The notes: generated by a model from the sequence alone, not told the origin. Counted from the first letter of the stretch, positions 22,561 through 36,600 are shown. The stretch is DNA of 64,000 bases from Diogma glabrata (GCA_963693315.1 OY856188.1:263185162-263249161), one strand, 5' to 3'. Numbers and translations: made by a program.

Positions 22561-24031
22561 ATTTTATGATTGAACTTTTTAACAAAAGATTAATACTAAG
22601 ACTGTGTTTCAACTCACAAATAAATTTATATTATCATAACCATTAACCAATATAATGAGATATTAAACTTCTTTTTTTGTATTAACATTCCGTTACAGTT
22701 TTTATTTTTTTTATGATCATAAATATATCCATTTAGTAATTCGCATTTGTAATAAGTATAGATAGCCATAGGAATTAAAGTGTCGTTGTATAACGTTGTA
22801 TAATGATAACGATACGGTCTGCAATAATAAACAAAACAATCAATCTATCAACATACGAAAATTATTTATACTTATCATATTAATAAATCCAGCTAGAAGT
22901 GTAAATGGAATCTGCATCTGTAAATGGAAAATTCGAATTTGGTTATAAATAGACATATCATAATGTTTATTCCCTTTTTTACTTGAATTATATAACTTGA
23001 AATAGTAAACAAACCATTTTAGTTTATTTGAGCAATTTCACGAAGATTCAACAACGTTTTGAGTTGACCCCTTTTAATTTTGATTATTTTTTGTTTATAG
23101 ATAGTCTTTGATAAATAAAAAATACAAGTTCTCTTAGAATTTTTTTTTTCGACCAGGGGTCTTCACAGGGTGCCCCTCAATTTTTTGTTATTTTGTGATG
23201 TGACTGCATTTTGACGAGCGATTGTAGAAAAACTACTGAATCGATTTTCATAAATGATATGTCGTTGAATAGGTATTAGAACAAAGTTTTTAAAAATGTA
23301 CACTGTTAATTTTTTGAAATAATTTTTAACGGTGTAACATAAGAAAAAAACGGTGTAATTGAAAAAAAGATGGCATAGCCTCTTTTTTTTTTTTTTTTTT
23401 TTAAACTAAATTGAAGCTTATTTTATATCTAACCACTTGTGAAAGTTGAGGACACGTGTTATTTTTTGTTCTAAAGATAAAATTCGTTGTGCATATGACT
23501 GTCGGGAATCAGTTTTTTTTGTTCTGAAGGAAAATTATAAAAATGGCGTTATAAACTAAGAGATATTTTTTTTATGTTAAATATCAAATATTTTATTATT
23601 AGATGAACTTTTTAAAATATTATAAAAATTATATATGTAGTACAATAAATAAAATAAATACAATTGTTAAAAATGATTTACTTATTTTACAAACAGAAGT
23701 ATCTTTTGAATAGGAAAGCACTTCTGCAATTATTTTCTTTATATTCGATGGCATAAAAAATGAAATGTTTATTTATCACTTTTAGTAATCACTTGTCACT
23801 CTTATAAAAAATAATTTGACAGTCTTGACTGCAAACAAAAAAGCCGTATAAACAACTAAATCTATTTAGGAACTTTTGACTGGAGAAGTATTATGTTCGT
23901 ATTATGTTATTATGGAATCATAAAGTAAAAGATTGTTTTTCAACATTAAATTACAAATATTTTATTATTGAATAAACTTTTTAAAATATCATACAAATTA
24001 TATATGTGAAAATAAATATAGTTATTAAAAA

Positions 24032-24235
24032 TTATTTACTTATTTTACATTCAAAAGTTTCTTTTGAGTTGGAAAACATTTTTGCATTTATTGTCTTAGT
24101 ATCTACTGGTACAAAAGAATGAAATTTTTGAGTTCCACTTATAGTAATCGCATTTTTATATCGATTTTGTAATTTTTCTTTTGTTAATTGGTCCCTTTCC
24201 ATGGCTGGTAGCATGAAAATGCCATTCAGCGTCAA
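24032..24235 (-). pseudogene. Mirror copy of the foldback ORF, shortened
   Basis: On the minus strand the same C-terminal residues (QLTKEKLQNRYKN to KETFECKISK) are encoded as in the right arm. The 155 bases coding the GPCDGIGG block and beyond are missing, which changes frame at the junction. Confidence 0.6.
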
Positions 24236-24246
24236 CCTTAAATTAA

Positions 24247-24642
24247 CTAATTAACTTATGCCACCATAAAGAAGACTTTAAGGTTGACGCTGAATGGCAT
24301 TTTCATGCTACCAGCCATGGAAAGGGACCTTGTGATGGAATTGGTGGTACACTGAAGCGTGCTGCACACCGTTATAGTATGGCGGGCGAAGATAATATTA
24401 TTGATACACCAAAAAAACTTTTCGAATGGGCTTTAAAATGGGAATCTACCATGAACTTTGGATACGCCGATAAAAATGAATATCAATTAACAAAAGAAAA
24501 ATTACAAAATCGATATAAAAATGCGATTACTATAAGTGGAACTCAAAAATTTCATTCTTTTGTACCAGTAGATACTAAGACAATAAATGCAAAAATGTTT
24601 TCCAACTCAAAAGAAACTTTTGAATGTAAAATAAGTAAATAA
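24247..24642 (+). pseudogene. C-terminal part of a transposon-type protein in the foldback right arm
   Basis: Open from 24247; the first ATG in frame is at 24379. Upstream of that ATG the frame reads HKEDFKVDAEWHFHATSHGK and GPCDGIGGTLKRAAHRYS, a block I recall from transposon-associated hypothetical proteins of insects and cnidarians, though I cannot name the superfamily. It continues with KKLFEWALKWE and ends KETFECKISK. His, Cys and Asp in the block could be catalytic or metal-binding. No N-terminal part is present, so it is a fragment. Confidence 0.5.
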
Positions 24643-25763
24643 TTTTTAATAACTATATTTATTTTCACATATATAATTTGTATGATATTTTAAAAAGTTT
24701 ATTCAATAATAAAATATTTGTAATTTAATGTTGAAAAACAATCTTTTACTTTATGATTCCATAATAACATAATACGAACATAATACTTCTCCAGTCAAAA
24801 GTTCCTAAATAGATTTAGTTGTTTATACGGCTTTTTTGTTTGCAGTCAAGACTGTCAAATTATTTTTTATAAGAGTGACAAGTGATTACTAAAAGTGATA
24901 AATAAACATTTCATTTTTTATGCCATCGAATATAAAGAAAATAATTGCAGAAGTGCTTTCCTATTCAAAAGATACTTCTGTTTGTAAAATAAGTAAATCA
25001 TTTTTAACAATTGTATTTATTTTATTTATTGTACTACATATATAATTTTTATAATATTTTAAAAAGTTCATCTAATAATAAAATATTTGATATTTAACAT
25101 AAAAAAAATATCTCTTAGTTTATAACGCCATTTTTATAATTTTCCTTCAGAACAAAAAAAACTGATTCCCGACAGTCATATGCACAACGAATTTTATCTT
25201 TAAAACAAAAAATAACACGTGTCCTCAACTTTCACAAGTGGTTAGATATAAAATAAGCTTCAATTTAGTTAAAAAAAAAAAAAAAAAAAAAGAGGCTATG
25301 CCATCTTTTTTTCAATTACACCGTTTTTTTCTTATGTTACACCGTTAAAAATTATTTCAAAAAATTAACAGTGTACATTTTTAAAAACTTTGTTCTAATA
25401 CCTATTCAACGACATATCATTTATGAAAATCGATTCAGTAGTTTTTCTACAATCGCTCGTCAAAATGCAGTCACATCACAAAATAACAAAAAATTGAGGG
25501 GCACCCTGTGAAGACCCCTGGTCGAAAAAAAAAATTCTAAGAGAACTTGTATTTTTTATTTATCAAAGACTATCTATAAACAAAAAATAACCAAAATTAA
25601 AAGGGGTCAAGTCAAAATTTCCCAAAAATTTGCTGAACTTGCGTGAAATTGCTCATTTACATCATTAAATGTCAATTACATACAACTTCAAAACCATCAA
25701 CTAATCAAAGAAAAATAATTTAATATAGAAAAATATTATTTTATCTATCAGAATATAGATTTA

Positions 25764-26733
25764 AAGCCGATTGTATGAATGCGGATTGTAGATAAATCCT
25801 CGGATTAATCGTCGTTTGTATTGTATGAATCAGGTCAGGATAGATTACAAAATTTATCCGAGGATTGTTGATCTATCCTTTGATCTATCTTCTATTTTTC
25901 TTCTATAAAACAAAAGGATAAAATAATTTGTTTTTTTTTCTCGACATGCGCATAGCAGAAAAGATTTGTTTTGAATTTGTGATTATTTTCGAATTTAAAT
26001 TTCTGCGTTTCAAAATAGTATTTTAAAAAAACAGTTTTATCATCGACGATTTTATCGCTAGCAGTCTGTTTAGAAAACGACCCGCGCAGCGGGGAGTTTT
26101 CTAAAGGATAAGTGCGATAAAACGTCTTATGAAACGAGTTTTTTATGCTAGTTTTTCTATTTTGCATTTTTTATCTTGAAATTTTAAAAAAATTCAATTT
26201 TAAGAAATAGTTAATTTGAAGTTTTGTTATTATTACTAATTATTTTATAGTTATAGTTAATTAAAATATTTAACGCTAATTTAGATATTCTTATTAATTT
26301 TATTTATATAATTATTCGTTTTAATTTTCATTGACGTTTGTATGGCCAATGTGACCAACCTTGAAAAACAAAACTTTGCGTATCGTAATAAAGGCCATTT
26401 CGATACGCCATTGGGTACCGAAATGACTTTATTTTAGACGCAAAATAGAAAAAGTTTTTTTTTTGATATAAATTAAAAGTAAAATAAATAATATTTTCAA
26501 TATAATTTTAATATATTCAATTTCATTTTTGAAATAATGTTTTTTAATTTATAATTAAATTCATTTAATAGAAAAGTAAAAGAAAAAGTTTTGCCAGTTA
26601 TTAAAAAATTCTATGAACTGCAATAAAAATAAAAATTAATTTATCCGTGTTCATACAATCGACGAAAAAAATAATCCTCGGATGCAGATAGAATTTTATC
26701 CTCGGATTTTTTTCTGTTCATACAATCGGCCCT
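25764..26733. mobile_element. Non-autonomous TIR element, about 1 kb
   Basis: The left end GCCGATTGTATGAA is the inverse of TTCATACAATCGGC at the right end. Subterminal ATCCTCGGAT or its complement occurs twice near each end (25797, 25855; 26671, 26697). A GC-rich hairpin (TAGAAAACGACCCGC, reverse AGTTTTCTA) lies at about 26070-26104. TTAA is at the left edge and TTAG at the right, so a duplicated target is not certain. No transposase ORF. Confidence 0.7.
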
Positions 26734-26954
26734 TAGTGTATCTGATTAAAATCAATAAATCATAGAATAATTAGCTTTTGTTAAAACTTCTCGATCATAT
26801 TCATAACATAAAATTAGTATACTGTCGACTATCGTTTTAGGTAGATTTCATATAAAAATCTACCTATTGCAATGGGCTTCATCTCGGAATTTCGGAAAAA
26901 TTTTGATGCCAAACGACTATATGTGATAAGCGGAGATGGAAAAACAAAAAAAAA

Positions 26955-28299
<1,345 letters not shown>

Positions 28300-28315
28300 A
28301 TTATCTTTTCAGATA

Positions 28316-28344
28316 TTTCGGTGATTTCATGTCGCTCTCCTCAG
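28316..28344 (-). ncRNA. Degenerate hammerhead-like core motif
   Basis: On the minus strand CTGAGGA (28344-28338) is followed 18 bases later by GAAA (28319-28316). This is the CUGANGA...GAAA core that Penelope-like elements often carry as a hammerhead ribozyme. The intervening stem II pairs poorly, so it is probably a decayed form. Confidence 0.25.
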
Positions 28345-28800
28345 TGTTCTATAATTATGAAAAAATTATTTTGTATTATTTAAGATAAGATTAAAATTGA
28401 CAACAAAATAACACAATTACCTTATTACAAATTAACTTATTTCATTAATTAAAAACTAATTGGTCCTAGCATCTTATAAATGTTCGTTGACATGAATTGA
28501 TAAAAATAATTTTAAAAAAACGACACAACTATGATAAAAATAAATTAACATGAAGAACTTTTTAAAAAATTAATCTAAAATAAATATTTAAAAACAATCA
28601 AAACTATGCTAAGACGAATGACATGGCGGTTTATCACAGAATTTTTTATTGTCAATATTTCTCCTTAATTCGAATTCTACTATAATTAATTTTAAAATAA
28701 TACCAACTACGGGACATCATAATTAGATTATGGCAAAATATTTTGAAAAATAAATCGTTTAATATCTATTATTGTAAGTAATATTGTTTATTTGTTCATG

Positions 28801-29722
28801 TTATCCTGGTAATTTCTTAATGTGGTTACAAAGCTGCGTGTAAGCTGGACTTATGGAATCCATGTCGGAATTGTGGTTTATTGCTGTTTTTCTATTTATG
28901 TGTATGGTCAATGGTTCTTGTATGAGACGTTTTCTCCAATTATCTTCTTTGGTTATTATGATAGCCTGATCATAGTCAAACTTGTGACCTAACTCTTTGG
29001 CATGTTTGAAAGCAGCTGTGCTATTGATTTTTATCACTGTGGACCTTATATCGTTCTTGTGCTGTTTTATTCTGTTTCCGAGTTTCTGTCCTGTCTGACC
29101 AATATATTTTCCCCCACAATCTTTGCAGTTGAATGCATATATTAGTCCATGCTGGTCTAATGTGTCTATTACTTCATATGATGTTGGAATGATCCTGTTG
29201 ACTGTTTTTTCTGGTTTGTATGCGACCTTTAAACTATTGCGATTGTTTGTTAAAAATCTTGTTAGACTCTCGAACAGATATTTCGAATATGGTAAAGTTT
29301 TGTATGTCACTTTCTGAGTCCTGGTGCTCTCCTCGGTAGTACTCCTGTGGTCATATTTCGTCATCATTCTTTTTATTAGTCTCTTTGGATAGCCATTCAT
29401 TGACAATATCTCATGGATCTTTCTTATGGTTTCGTCCCTGTATTCTTTGGATGTTACAGACAACATTCGGTGAACCGTTCCATATGCTGTGCAGTTCTTT
29501 TGATTTTTTGGGTATTCAGAGTAGTAATTTAGCATTCTATTCTTTGATGTTGTTTTTTGGTAGTGTTTCGTTAATATCGGCTTATCTTTGTTCCTGATTA
29601 TGGTCATGTCCAAATATGCAATTTGCTCATTTTCTTCATTTCGTATGTGAATTTGATATTTTTGTGTTCCTTGTTAAGGATGTTGTAGAAATTTTCCATT
29701 TCATCCTTAGGTATTATCGCCA
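28801..29722 (-). pseudogene. Penelope-type RT tail plus GIY-YIG endonuclease (one frameshift)
   Basis: The intact frame 29613-28801 begins at LDMTIIRN, the last RT block (LDMTI). It continues through a helical linker with NGYPKRLIKRMM and SKYLFESLTRFL, then HGLIYAFNCKDCGGKYIGQT and GQKLGNRIKQHKND, the GIY-YIG motif (GLIY...KYIGQT) with the catalytic Arg and the conserved H/N region, then AFKHAKELGHKFDYD and a Glu-containing stretch. The two Cys before the YIG motif are typical. Upstream residues from 29722 (KDEMENFYNILNKEHKNIKF) lie one frame away; a one-base loss near 29650 would explain it. The endonuclease nicks target DNA for priming. Confidence 0.8.
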
Positions 29723-29766
29723 AAATCAATAATTTAAAGATAAGGACAAAATCAATTCACACGAAA

Positions 29767-29928
29767 ATGTATCGTCTTGCACCACAACACATCATTAACG
29801 AATTCATACACAATATTAGAAAACCAATGTTCAACAATAGATCAGTAGCAATAGCAAGATTAGATGACAAGTTTGGGCGTTTGGCCCAGTCCCAATCTCC
29901 CAAAATAGCATACAATGAGGATTGGTGA
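29767..29928 (+). pseudogene. Unrecognised coding fragment
   Basis: ATG to TGA, 53 aa beginning MYRLAPQHIINEFIHNIRKP with VAIARLDDKFGRLAQS further on; the frame is also open upstream to about 29725. Composition is protein-like, but I cannot place it. It abuts the truncated Penelope element on one side and a dispersed repeat on the other, so a transposon scrap is likely. Confidence 0.25.
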
Positions 29929-30258
29929 AAGATTTTGACCACCATACATATACATATACATACATTTTGATTACATGGGTATCCATTGCTTCTCGCAGCA
30001 TATTTTTCCATTTCATTTTTCGTAGGCCTGCGCTATTTAAAAGACGGAGAATTGAGCAGTCCAAAACAAGGTATTTTTGTACGTTTTAGTATTTTTTTAA
30101 AGTTCTATTTGCAGCATCAAATTAAATCAAATATAGTGTGTTAAGAAAGGTAGTCAAATTAGGTGATTAAAATTGAAAGCTGGTCAGTTTTAGAGTTTGT
30201 AATACATTTGATTAAATACAAGTTTTAGAAACTAATTAAAATTGTTAATAATTTTACA

Positions 30259-30264
30259 TTTATT
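30259..30264 (-). terminator. Candidate polyadenylation signal of natalisin gene
   Basis: AATAAA on the minus strand, about 83 bases after the stop codon of the last natalisin exon. Confidence 0.45.
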
Positions 30265-30346
30265 TTAATTCATTTGAATTATTTTTTGTTATATTTATGA
30301 ATACATAATCTCCTACCCCATTTTTTGTAAATTTTCATCTTGCCCA

Positions 30347-30664
30347 CTATTCACCATACAAATAATTATTATCATTGTTATTTGACGGAAGCCTAAATAT
30401 TGGTAGGTTTTCAACAAAATTATTATTTATTGCATCATTTATTATATTGGAATAAAAATCAGCACTGTTGTTGTTATCATCAAAGAAATTATCAACCGCT
30501 GATGTCAACGCATGTCCATATTTCGAGTCCACTTGTTGCGGTTCTTGTTCATCTTGGCTACCATATTTGGTTGCAACATTTCTTATAAAATTATGCCTGT
30601 CGCCATCATTATTATTGTTGGTATATTTTTTTAAGTTTTTTATTTGATTTTCATCTTTTAAATG
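30347..30664 (-). CDS. NTL: Natalisin exon 4: C-terminal acidic/Asn-rich tail
   Basis: A long T-rich tract ending CATTTAAG (30665) opens a 105-codon frame to TAG at 30349-30347 in phase 0, matching the phase-0 donor of exon 3, 6.5 kb away. Residues include HNFIRNVATKYGSQDEQEPQ, then VDSKYGHALTSAVDNFFDD and ENLPIFRLPSNNN, rich in Asn/Asp with no FxxxR motif. No other exon-like frame with a good acceptor was seen in between. It could belong to another minus-strand gene, but acceptor, phase and order fit natalisin. Confidence 0.6.
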   Translation of the reverse strand, partial: HLKDENQIKNLKKYTNNNNDGDRHNFIRNVATKYGSQDEQEPQQVDSKYGHALTSAVDNFFDDNNNSADFYSNIINDAINNNFVENLPIFRLPSNNNDNNYLYGE

Positions 30665-33600
30665 CTTAAATGAAAAAAAAAAGAAAATTAATGTAAAAAA
30701 AAAAATGGATACAGTTGAAATAAAGTATGTGATGGGTTATTTTTCATCATCTATGTTATACATTTTAATTTATTTTATTTCAAAAATGCGTTTTAAATTG
30801 ATAAAATGACCTCGGATTTCTGATTATTTTAATTTTTTGGAGACTTGCGTTTTATATTTTGATACAATAAACGTATTGTTCAACTTAACTGTGTACAATT
30901 TAACATTATACAGAAGAATTCTTTATATTTACTTTATTGTTCCTTACGTGATCGGACTTACAAAAATAAAAAAGAAAAGTTAACAAATATAATGAAATAT
31001 ATAACATTGACAGTTTTATAAAATTGATTGGACTTATTTTTTTTTGTGTTGTGATATATTCAATTGAAATTCAATGCTATTGTTCACAAAACTGCATTTA
31101 CACCTAAGAATTTTTAACGTTTTTGTTGAAAAGGTTTTTTTTTCAATATTATTATCTGTAAGTGGTATCGTGAAATTTGTGATCTCTTTTGTTGCCATTT
31201 AACGACGTGTGACAATTTACTCACATAAAAAGGATAAAGAGAACTCAAATATTGCAAAGTCGTTTAACATGGGTGGACAATTTCTCATCCTCACGCTAGT
31301 TCTTGTTTTTCGTGTTTGTGTTTTTTTACATTTGAACAAAAAGAGCATTAGACTTTTTAAAACAAATGCAGCAGTTATTGCAACCCCAACCACTTCCCGC
31401 TGTCTGAGTATATTACTGTCGTTTATGAATCAAACATTATCAATCATGATTATCTGTATCAACAAGTCGCAGCGCCCAGTAGACCACTTTCTGTACAAAG
31501 TCCTTAGAACTTCTCTGAGACACCTGCTATCATAGCGCATCGAAGAAAGGCTTTTCAGGCTTTGCTGATAAAATCAAGAGTACACTTAAAATATTACTGA
31601 ATATTAAAAATTTTAAGCGATTTAAGTCTGCAGGATCAGATGGTACTATCCCTACAAACATTTAAGAAACTATTAAACTGACGATGTCTAAGCTACTAGT
31701 GATTTTCAGCAGCAGCCTTATCTATAAACAGTACAAATGCAATTCTTACGCCTAAGGCGGTAAAGTGACCCAATGTAATTACAAAACCTTTGCCTTGCGG
31801 GTTCTAATGCGCATAATTTAGAAATCTCTAGACTACAATGAATACTCAACGTTGACTTTCTTCAATATTGATGAGGTCTTAAATAATCTTAGTCCCGTGG
31901 CAATCGTTGACAATCGAACGACAACTTGAAGAGGATGAGGAATAAAGCTCGCAAACTCTTAAACAGAGCAAAAAGCAAAAATATCTCGGAGTAATAGGTT
32001 TACCTTCACCACCAGTAATAAAACTCAAGGGATACTATTACCAACTCACTTTCCGTGCCTCCATGCGTGAGCTCGAAAGACAAAACAGAAAACCTGGATC
32101 CTGAAACTAGAAATGTTGCAGACCGACTGAACATCAGAATATTCCGCCCCAATAGAACAATTTGAAAAAATTAAATTGCGTTCCGACCTTTCAAACCGTT
32201 TAAATCCCCGACGGCGACGGAATAATTCTGATCTTTGCAAAAGCGTCTGACTGCGATACTCCCATATCTCGAGCGTCTATTTGTTGCAAGTTTTAGTTTT
32301 GCGTACATTTCTAAGATAAGAAGAAGAAATTGGGCGAAACCAAATCATACCAGGAAAATAAGTGTCACACATCTTTTATTCTGAAAACGATGGAAACGTG
32401 CTGGACTACTACATTCGGTATTGATAAACATTGATATAACTATAGCGAAGGGTCACATAATTATTTTTCTGTATTTTAAGGGGGTGAGGTGAGATTGAGG
32501 AAGAGTGAAAAAAAAATCATTTTCGATCCTAGCAAGTGGGGTGTCATAGGAAAGAGCACTTAATTTAAGAAACATTGTAATTTTTTTTTAGAATTTTGCG
32601 GTGCACAGTTTTTGAATTATCGTCAATTTTTATTGAATTGTTATGTAAATCAATAATGTTTATTTTCCAATTTAAACTGTTTATACAAGTTGGTGTAAAT
32701 GCATATCTCCTTAGTTACCTTAAACTCCTATTGCTAATATTTAACGAGATTTAATATTTTGTGTATAATTAGGATCAATTTTCAATTGACATTGCTATTG
32801 GCATTTACGCAGAAAAAATCATTTTTATGCGCCTATGGTCTGGCGATATAAAAAGTCTACAACACAACTTTATTTAAATTATTTTTGTCAGTTTGTTCTT
32901 CTAGGATTCACGGAACCCTCGGCGAGCGAATTTTATTCGCACTTGACCAACTTTTTTTATATTTTAAAGGTTAAAAAACAAAATAAAAAATCAGTATTTA
33001 ACATTTTACACAATCGGTATTTTAATGTAATATAAATAAATGGTTATGAATGAATATCTCCATACACAAAATAACTACTGTTATTATGAAATAAGGGATC
33101 TGATAGAGACAATCAGGTTTTTACTATAAATTTAAATTCCATGTAAGTGTATATATATTAGAATAATTTTTTAACCGATTTGATGCAACATGGGGGGGGG
33201 GGGTTCGAACCCCCAGCAACCCCCCCTTGCGTCGCCACTGGTTGACATAATTATAGATTTGGGAATGAAGGCACTACTATAGTCAACTGAATCGAACGGT
33301 TCGTTAGAAGTTGAGTCATCAGAGCCTATCTTAATTAGTCTCTAATCTCAAGTTCTGAAGAAGAGGTATACCGAAAGGTGGAGTTCTATGAACATTTTGT
33401 TACCCTTAAACCTAAGAAGGACCTGGCCTAACGTAACCGCAACTATCTTAGAACTATCAGAGATCTTGTGCAGGCTTTGCGCCAATCCAGATAAACTGGA
33501 ACTAGTTACCTTTTCTAGTAAGCGCAGACAACCTAATAGTGACCCTTCAACGCTCAACGGAGCCAATCTGAGAATCATAAACAAGACTAAACTATTGGAG

Positions 33601-36600
33601 CTCATCCTGGACCGTAAACTAAGTGCGCCATAAGACGAAACCTCACGTTGTCCACTGGATAAACAGCTCAATCGTCCAACCATCTTTTTTGTATAATGTT
33701 CAGAATGGTCTATCAGAAACTCTCTATGAAAATTCAGGAATCTGCACATTTTGCATTAGTGGACTTAAAACACTAACCTACACCTACCCTTAATTTCATA
33801 AAAATCATGTTCAACAAAAAAAACATTGACCAAAGCAAACTACCGGTTAAAACGATAGTTAAATAAAAAGCAAAAATTAAGCGTACACAACAACTTCATA
33901 AATTTTCATGATGATTAATGTATTAATTCATAAAGAACAAACAACTTTCAATTTTATATATATGCAATATTTATTTAGCATGATGACTCGAATGCAAATT
34001 GCAAAAGAGAGTAGCAATGTAACTTTAAAAAACTGCGTTATAGATCAATTTTTTAAAATTCGTATAAAGAAATTTTTATTATTTTTATGAATTCATAAAT
34101 AAAAAATATGTACCACACCAGGAATTGAACTCACTACCTACAGAACATCAGTCGAGCACGATATCCACATCGAAATTTGAAACGTTTAAAAATGATAGAA
34201 AGATTTAATTTAAAAATAAAGAAAGATAGAAATGATTTAAAAAATATATTTTTGTTCTTCAAAAATGCATATAAAACTTGATGACGCGAATATACAAATT
34301 TTACTCCATACAAAATTTCATAACGCGGCTAAAGAAGTTTTCACTTCAATTAATGAGATGGCAGATAAGTTAAGCATCCACCTCATCGAGTGCCGGGACA
34401 TTTGGATATATCGGGTTATCTAAAGGCCGACGAAAAACTCGGCAAGGAACTGGCTACCTTTTGTCACTAAGCATGTTGGAAATTCCGTTTGTATTTCGTA
34501 AACTACTTTTCCAAAAGTAAACAAATATTAAATGGTCAGAAGGCACTTAATGCGTGATTACAAGATAGATTTGGCCAGTGCTGGACCGTTACAAGTGTGA
34601 CGAATTAATATCACTGTATGTCTTCTCCCGTGGTCACTGCCGCAGCTACATTCACCTTCTTTCCTCTTTTCCTGGTTTGATTCAATAAGACACAAGTTTT
34701 AAGGGCACACCTTTTATGATCTGATGGATCTTGAGTAGCTGGCTCCCAAAGCACTAGTGCTTGAAAAGAAAAATTTCGTTTCATTGTGTGGCCACAGACT
34801 GCTTGTGTCTTTGCCTCGTCCTCAGGACGGCTATTCTAACCGAACCTAAGTTTAAATTAGATAAAAATATTATATCTATCAACACCTTAAAAACGCATGT
34901 TGGCAAAGGACCTAAGCCTTAAAAGGTGTCTTTGTGTCATTGTGATATAAATTATAATTTCTACTACACAACATTTTTTTCTACAAAAAATTCAATTGAT
35001 ATATAAGAAGTTTACTTTAGTGATGCGTTTTATTGACATTTAAGGACCATTATGCACCTGCTCTCAACCACCAATACATTTTTTTTCTCTTTTCTACATA
35101 AACTCGATTTATTATTATTTTAAAAGAAAAATTATCAATATTCCTAAATATTGAAACTAATGATACATCTAAAATAATAATGTATTCATTTCCATTGTCA
35201 CTGATATTTATAATATTAACAAAAAAAAATTAAAAGACAATAAATTCAGGCACACGCACAACAGGAGAAAATAAAAAACAATTTTGTACTTTACAAACAA
35301 ACAAATGAAAAAAAAACCTTTTGGCGCCGCATCTTAATTGTAAATTTTGTTTTTGTTTTTTCTTAGCATTATTGTTTCTTTTCTTTTCTCTAAAGTACAT
35401 GTTATTGGTTTTATTTGTTTTTATTCTTTCAACTGGGAATTTGTATTTTTTGTTTTTTTTTTTAATTTTTTATTATATATTATTTTATATTGTTTTGTTT
35501 ACTTATTAGAAAAATAATCATTTATTTGATTAATTTTTTATTGCTTTTATTTTCTTCATTCGGAATATTATTGAAATTTAATTTGCTTTTTTTTCGCTAA
35601 TGTTTTTTTTTATGGCTTTTGTTGGAAATCAATTTATTTAAACTATGATAAAAGTTGATAATTGTTTGATTATCAATAGCAGATCAGTTGAGATAGAAGC
35701 TCGGGACTTGTTTAAAATATGAAAGTCTTAAGAACGACACTTTGAACAAGGTTAACTTACAGTTAGATTGTTTGTCTTGGTTCGAATTAATAGTTTTAAG
35801 TTACTCTCTGTCAACACAATATAAGCTATTAATAATATATAATTATTAATATTTATTATAAAAAATGTATTTTAAAATAATTAATGTTATTCATTTTGCT
35901 CTTTTTAGGTAAGGAATATATGGAACACAAAGTTATTAAAGAAATATAAAAAAATAGAAGTTCCAAAATTGGACGGAACTGAAAATTAAGATAAGTTCAA
36001 TTTTTTATTTACTTTGCTTTTGTTTTGGTTATTTTTGAAAATTGTTACATAAATTTGGACAAACATCAACTAAACTTAAGAGATTGCAAACCAAACAAAA
36101 AAAAAATATGCACAAAACATGTTGGCATTCAGTGACTCGTTATATGGTTAAGCTCAAATTTCAGTAACGTACATGCGTTAAAAATCCAACAAGTTGTATT
36201 TATTGGTGTTATATAAGGTGATCATAAATAATTTGTTCTATGCTTAAATTCTTCTTCTATCTTGACAAGTAAACTTAGATGAAATCGATCCCAATTGTCT
36301 GTTTGTCAAATTGATTGTTATCCGTTGGATATAGAACAACATTTTATTTGTTTGAAAAATTAGCTTATATGTAGTTATCTTGTTTTAGATTAAAGTGTTT
36401 GAAACATTTTTGCTGCAACCGAAACTCATCAATCTAATTAAAAGTTAAGTTTTTGTTAAGCGTTATGTTGCATGTCACGAGTTGATCAGCTTTTTTCTTG
36501 AAATTTGTAAAATTTAGGATTATTTGTAACTCAAAATACCTCAAAGCAGTAATCAAAATACGTTTTTGTTACAATCCGGCTCGAAAGACCCTTTTTATCA

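Larger units (their letters stand above)
23026..25655. mobile_element. Foldback element: near-perfect 2.6-kb palindrome
   Basis: The left arm (about 23026-24242) and the right arm (24277-25655) are near-exact reverse complements around a 34-bp spacer. Both contain, in mirrored order, the CCAGGGGTCTTCACAGGG phrase, the GACGAGCGATTGTAG phrase, a poly-T/poly-A run of about 20, and the coding segment near the centre. The right arm has about 155 extra bases (24330-24484). The outermost 30-40 bases are more diverged. The outer end (TTGACTTGACCCC...) recurs alone at 59272-59345, supporting it as an element boundary. I see no target duplication. Confidence 0.85.
28300..29722 (-). mobile_element. 5'-truncated Penelope-like element
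   Basis: The minus-strand coding region (29722-28801) ends in a GIY-YIG endonuclease, the diagnostic enzyme of Penelope-like elements. The upstream part has only the end of the RT domain. The 3' non-coding part extends to about 28.3 kb, with ACTGAGGAGAGCGACATGAA and CACCGAAATATC at 28365-28310, like the conserved terminal motif of this class. Truncation at the 5' end is usual for such elements. No target duplication found. Confidence 0.8.
31545..34465 (+). mobile_element. Scattered remains of a plus-strand LOA/I-type non-LTR element
   Basis: In order on the plus strand: FKRFKSAGSDGT (31616-31660), the start of RT; FFNIDEVLNNLSPV near 31860, the first catalytic block (usual FLDIEGAFNN); ANPDKLELVTFSSKRRQ near 33490 and INKTKLLELILDRKLS near 33575, the last RT blocks; VPGHLDISGYLKADEKLGKE at 34388-34455, the RNase H end. 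Frames change and stops intervene throughout. The gap 31.95-33.35 kb and 33.79-34.19 kb hold other repeats. It lies in natalisin intron 3, antisense to the gene. Confidence 0.65.

Noticed and set aside
25892..26167. 91-aa minus ORF in the 1-kb TIR element
   Set aside because: Spans a hairpin and AT-rich filler, no transposase motif.
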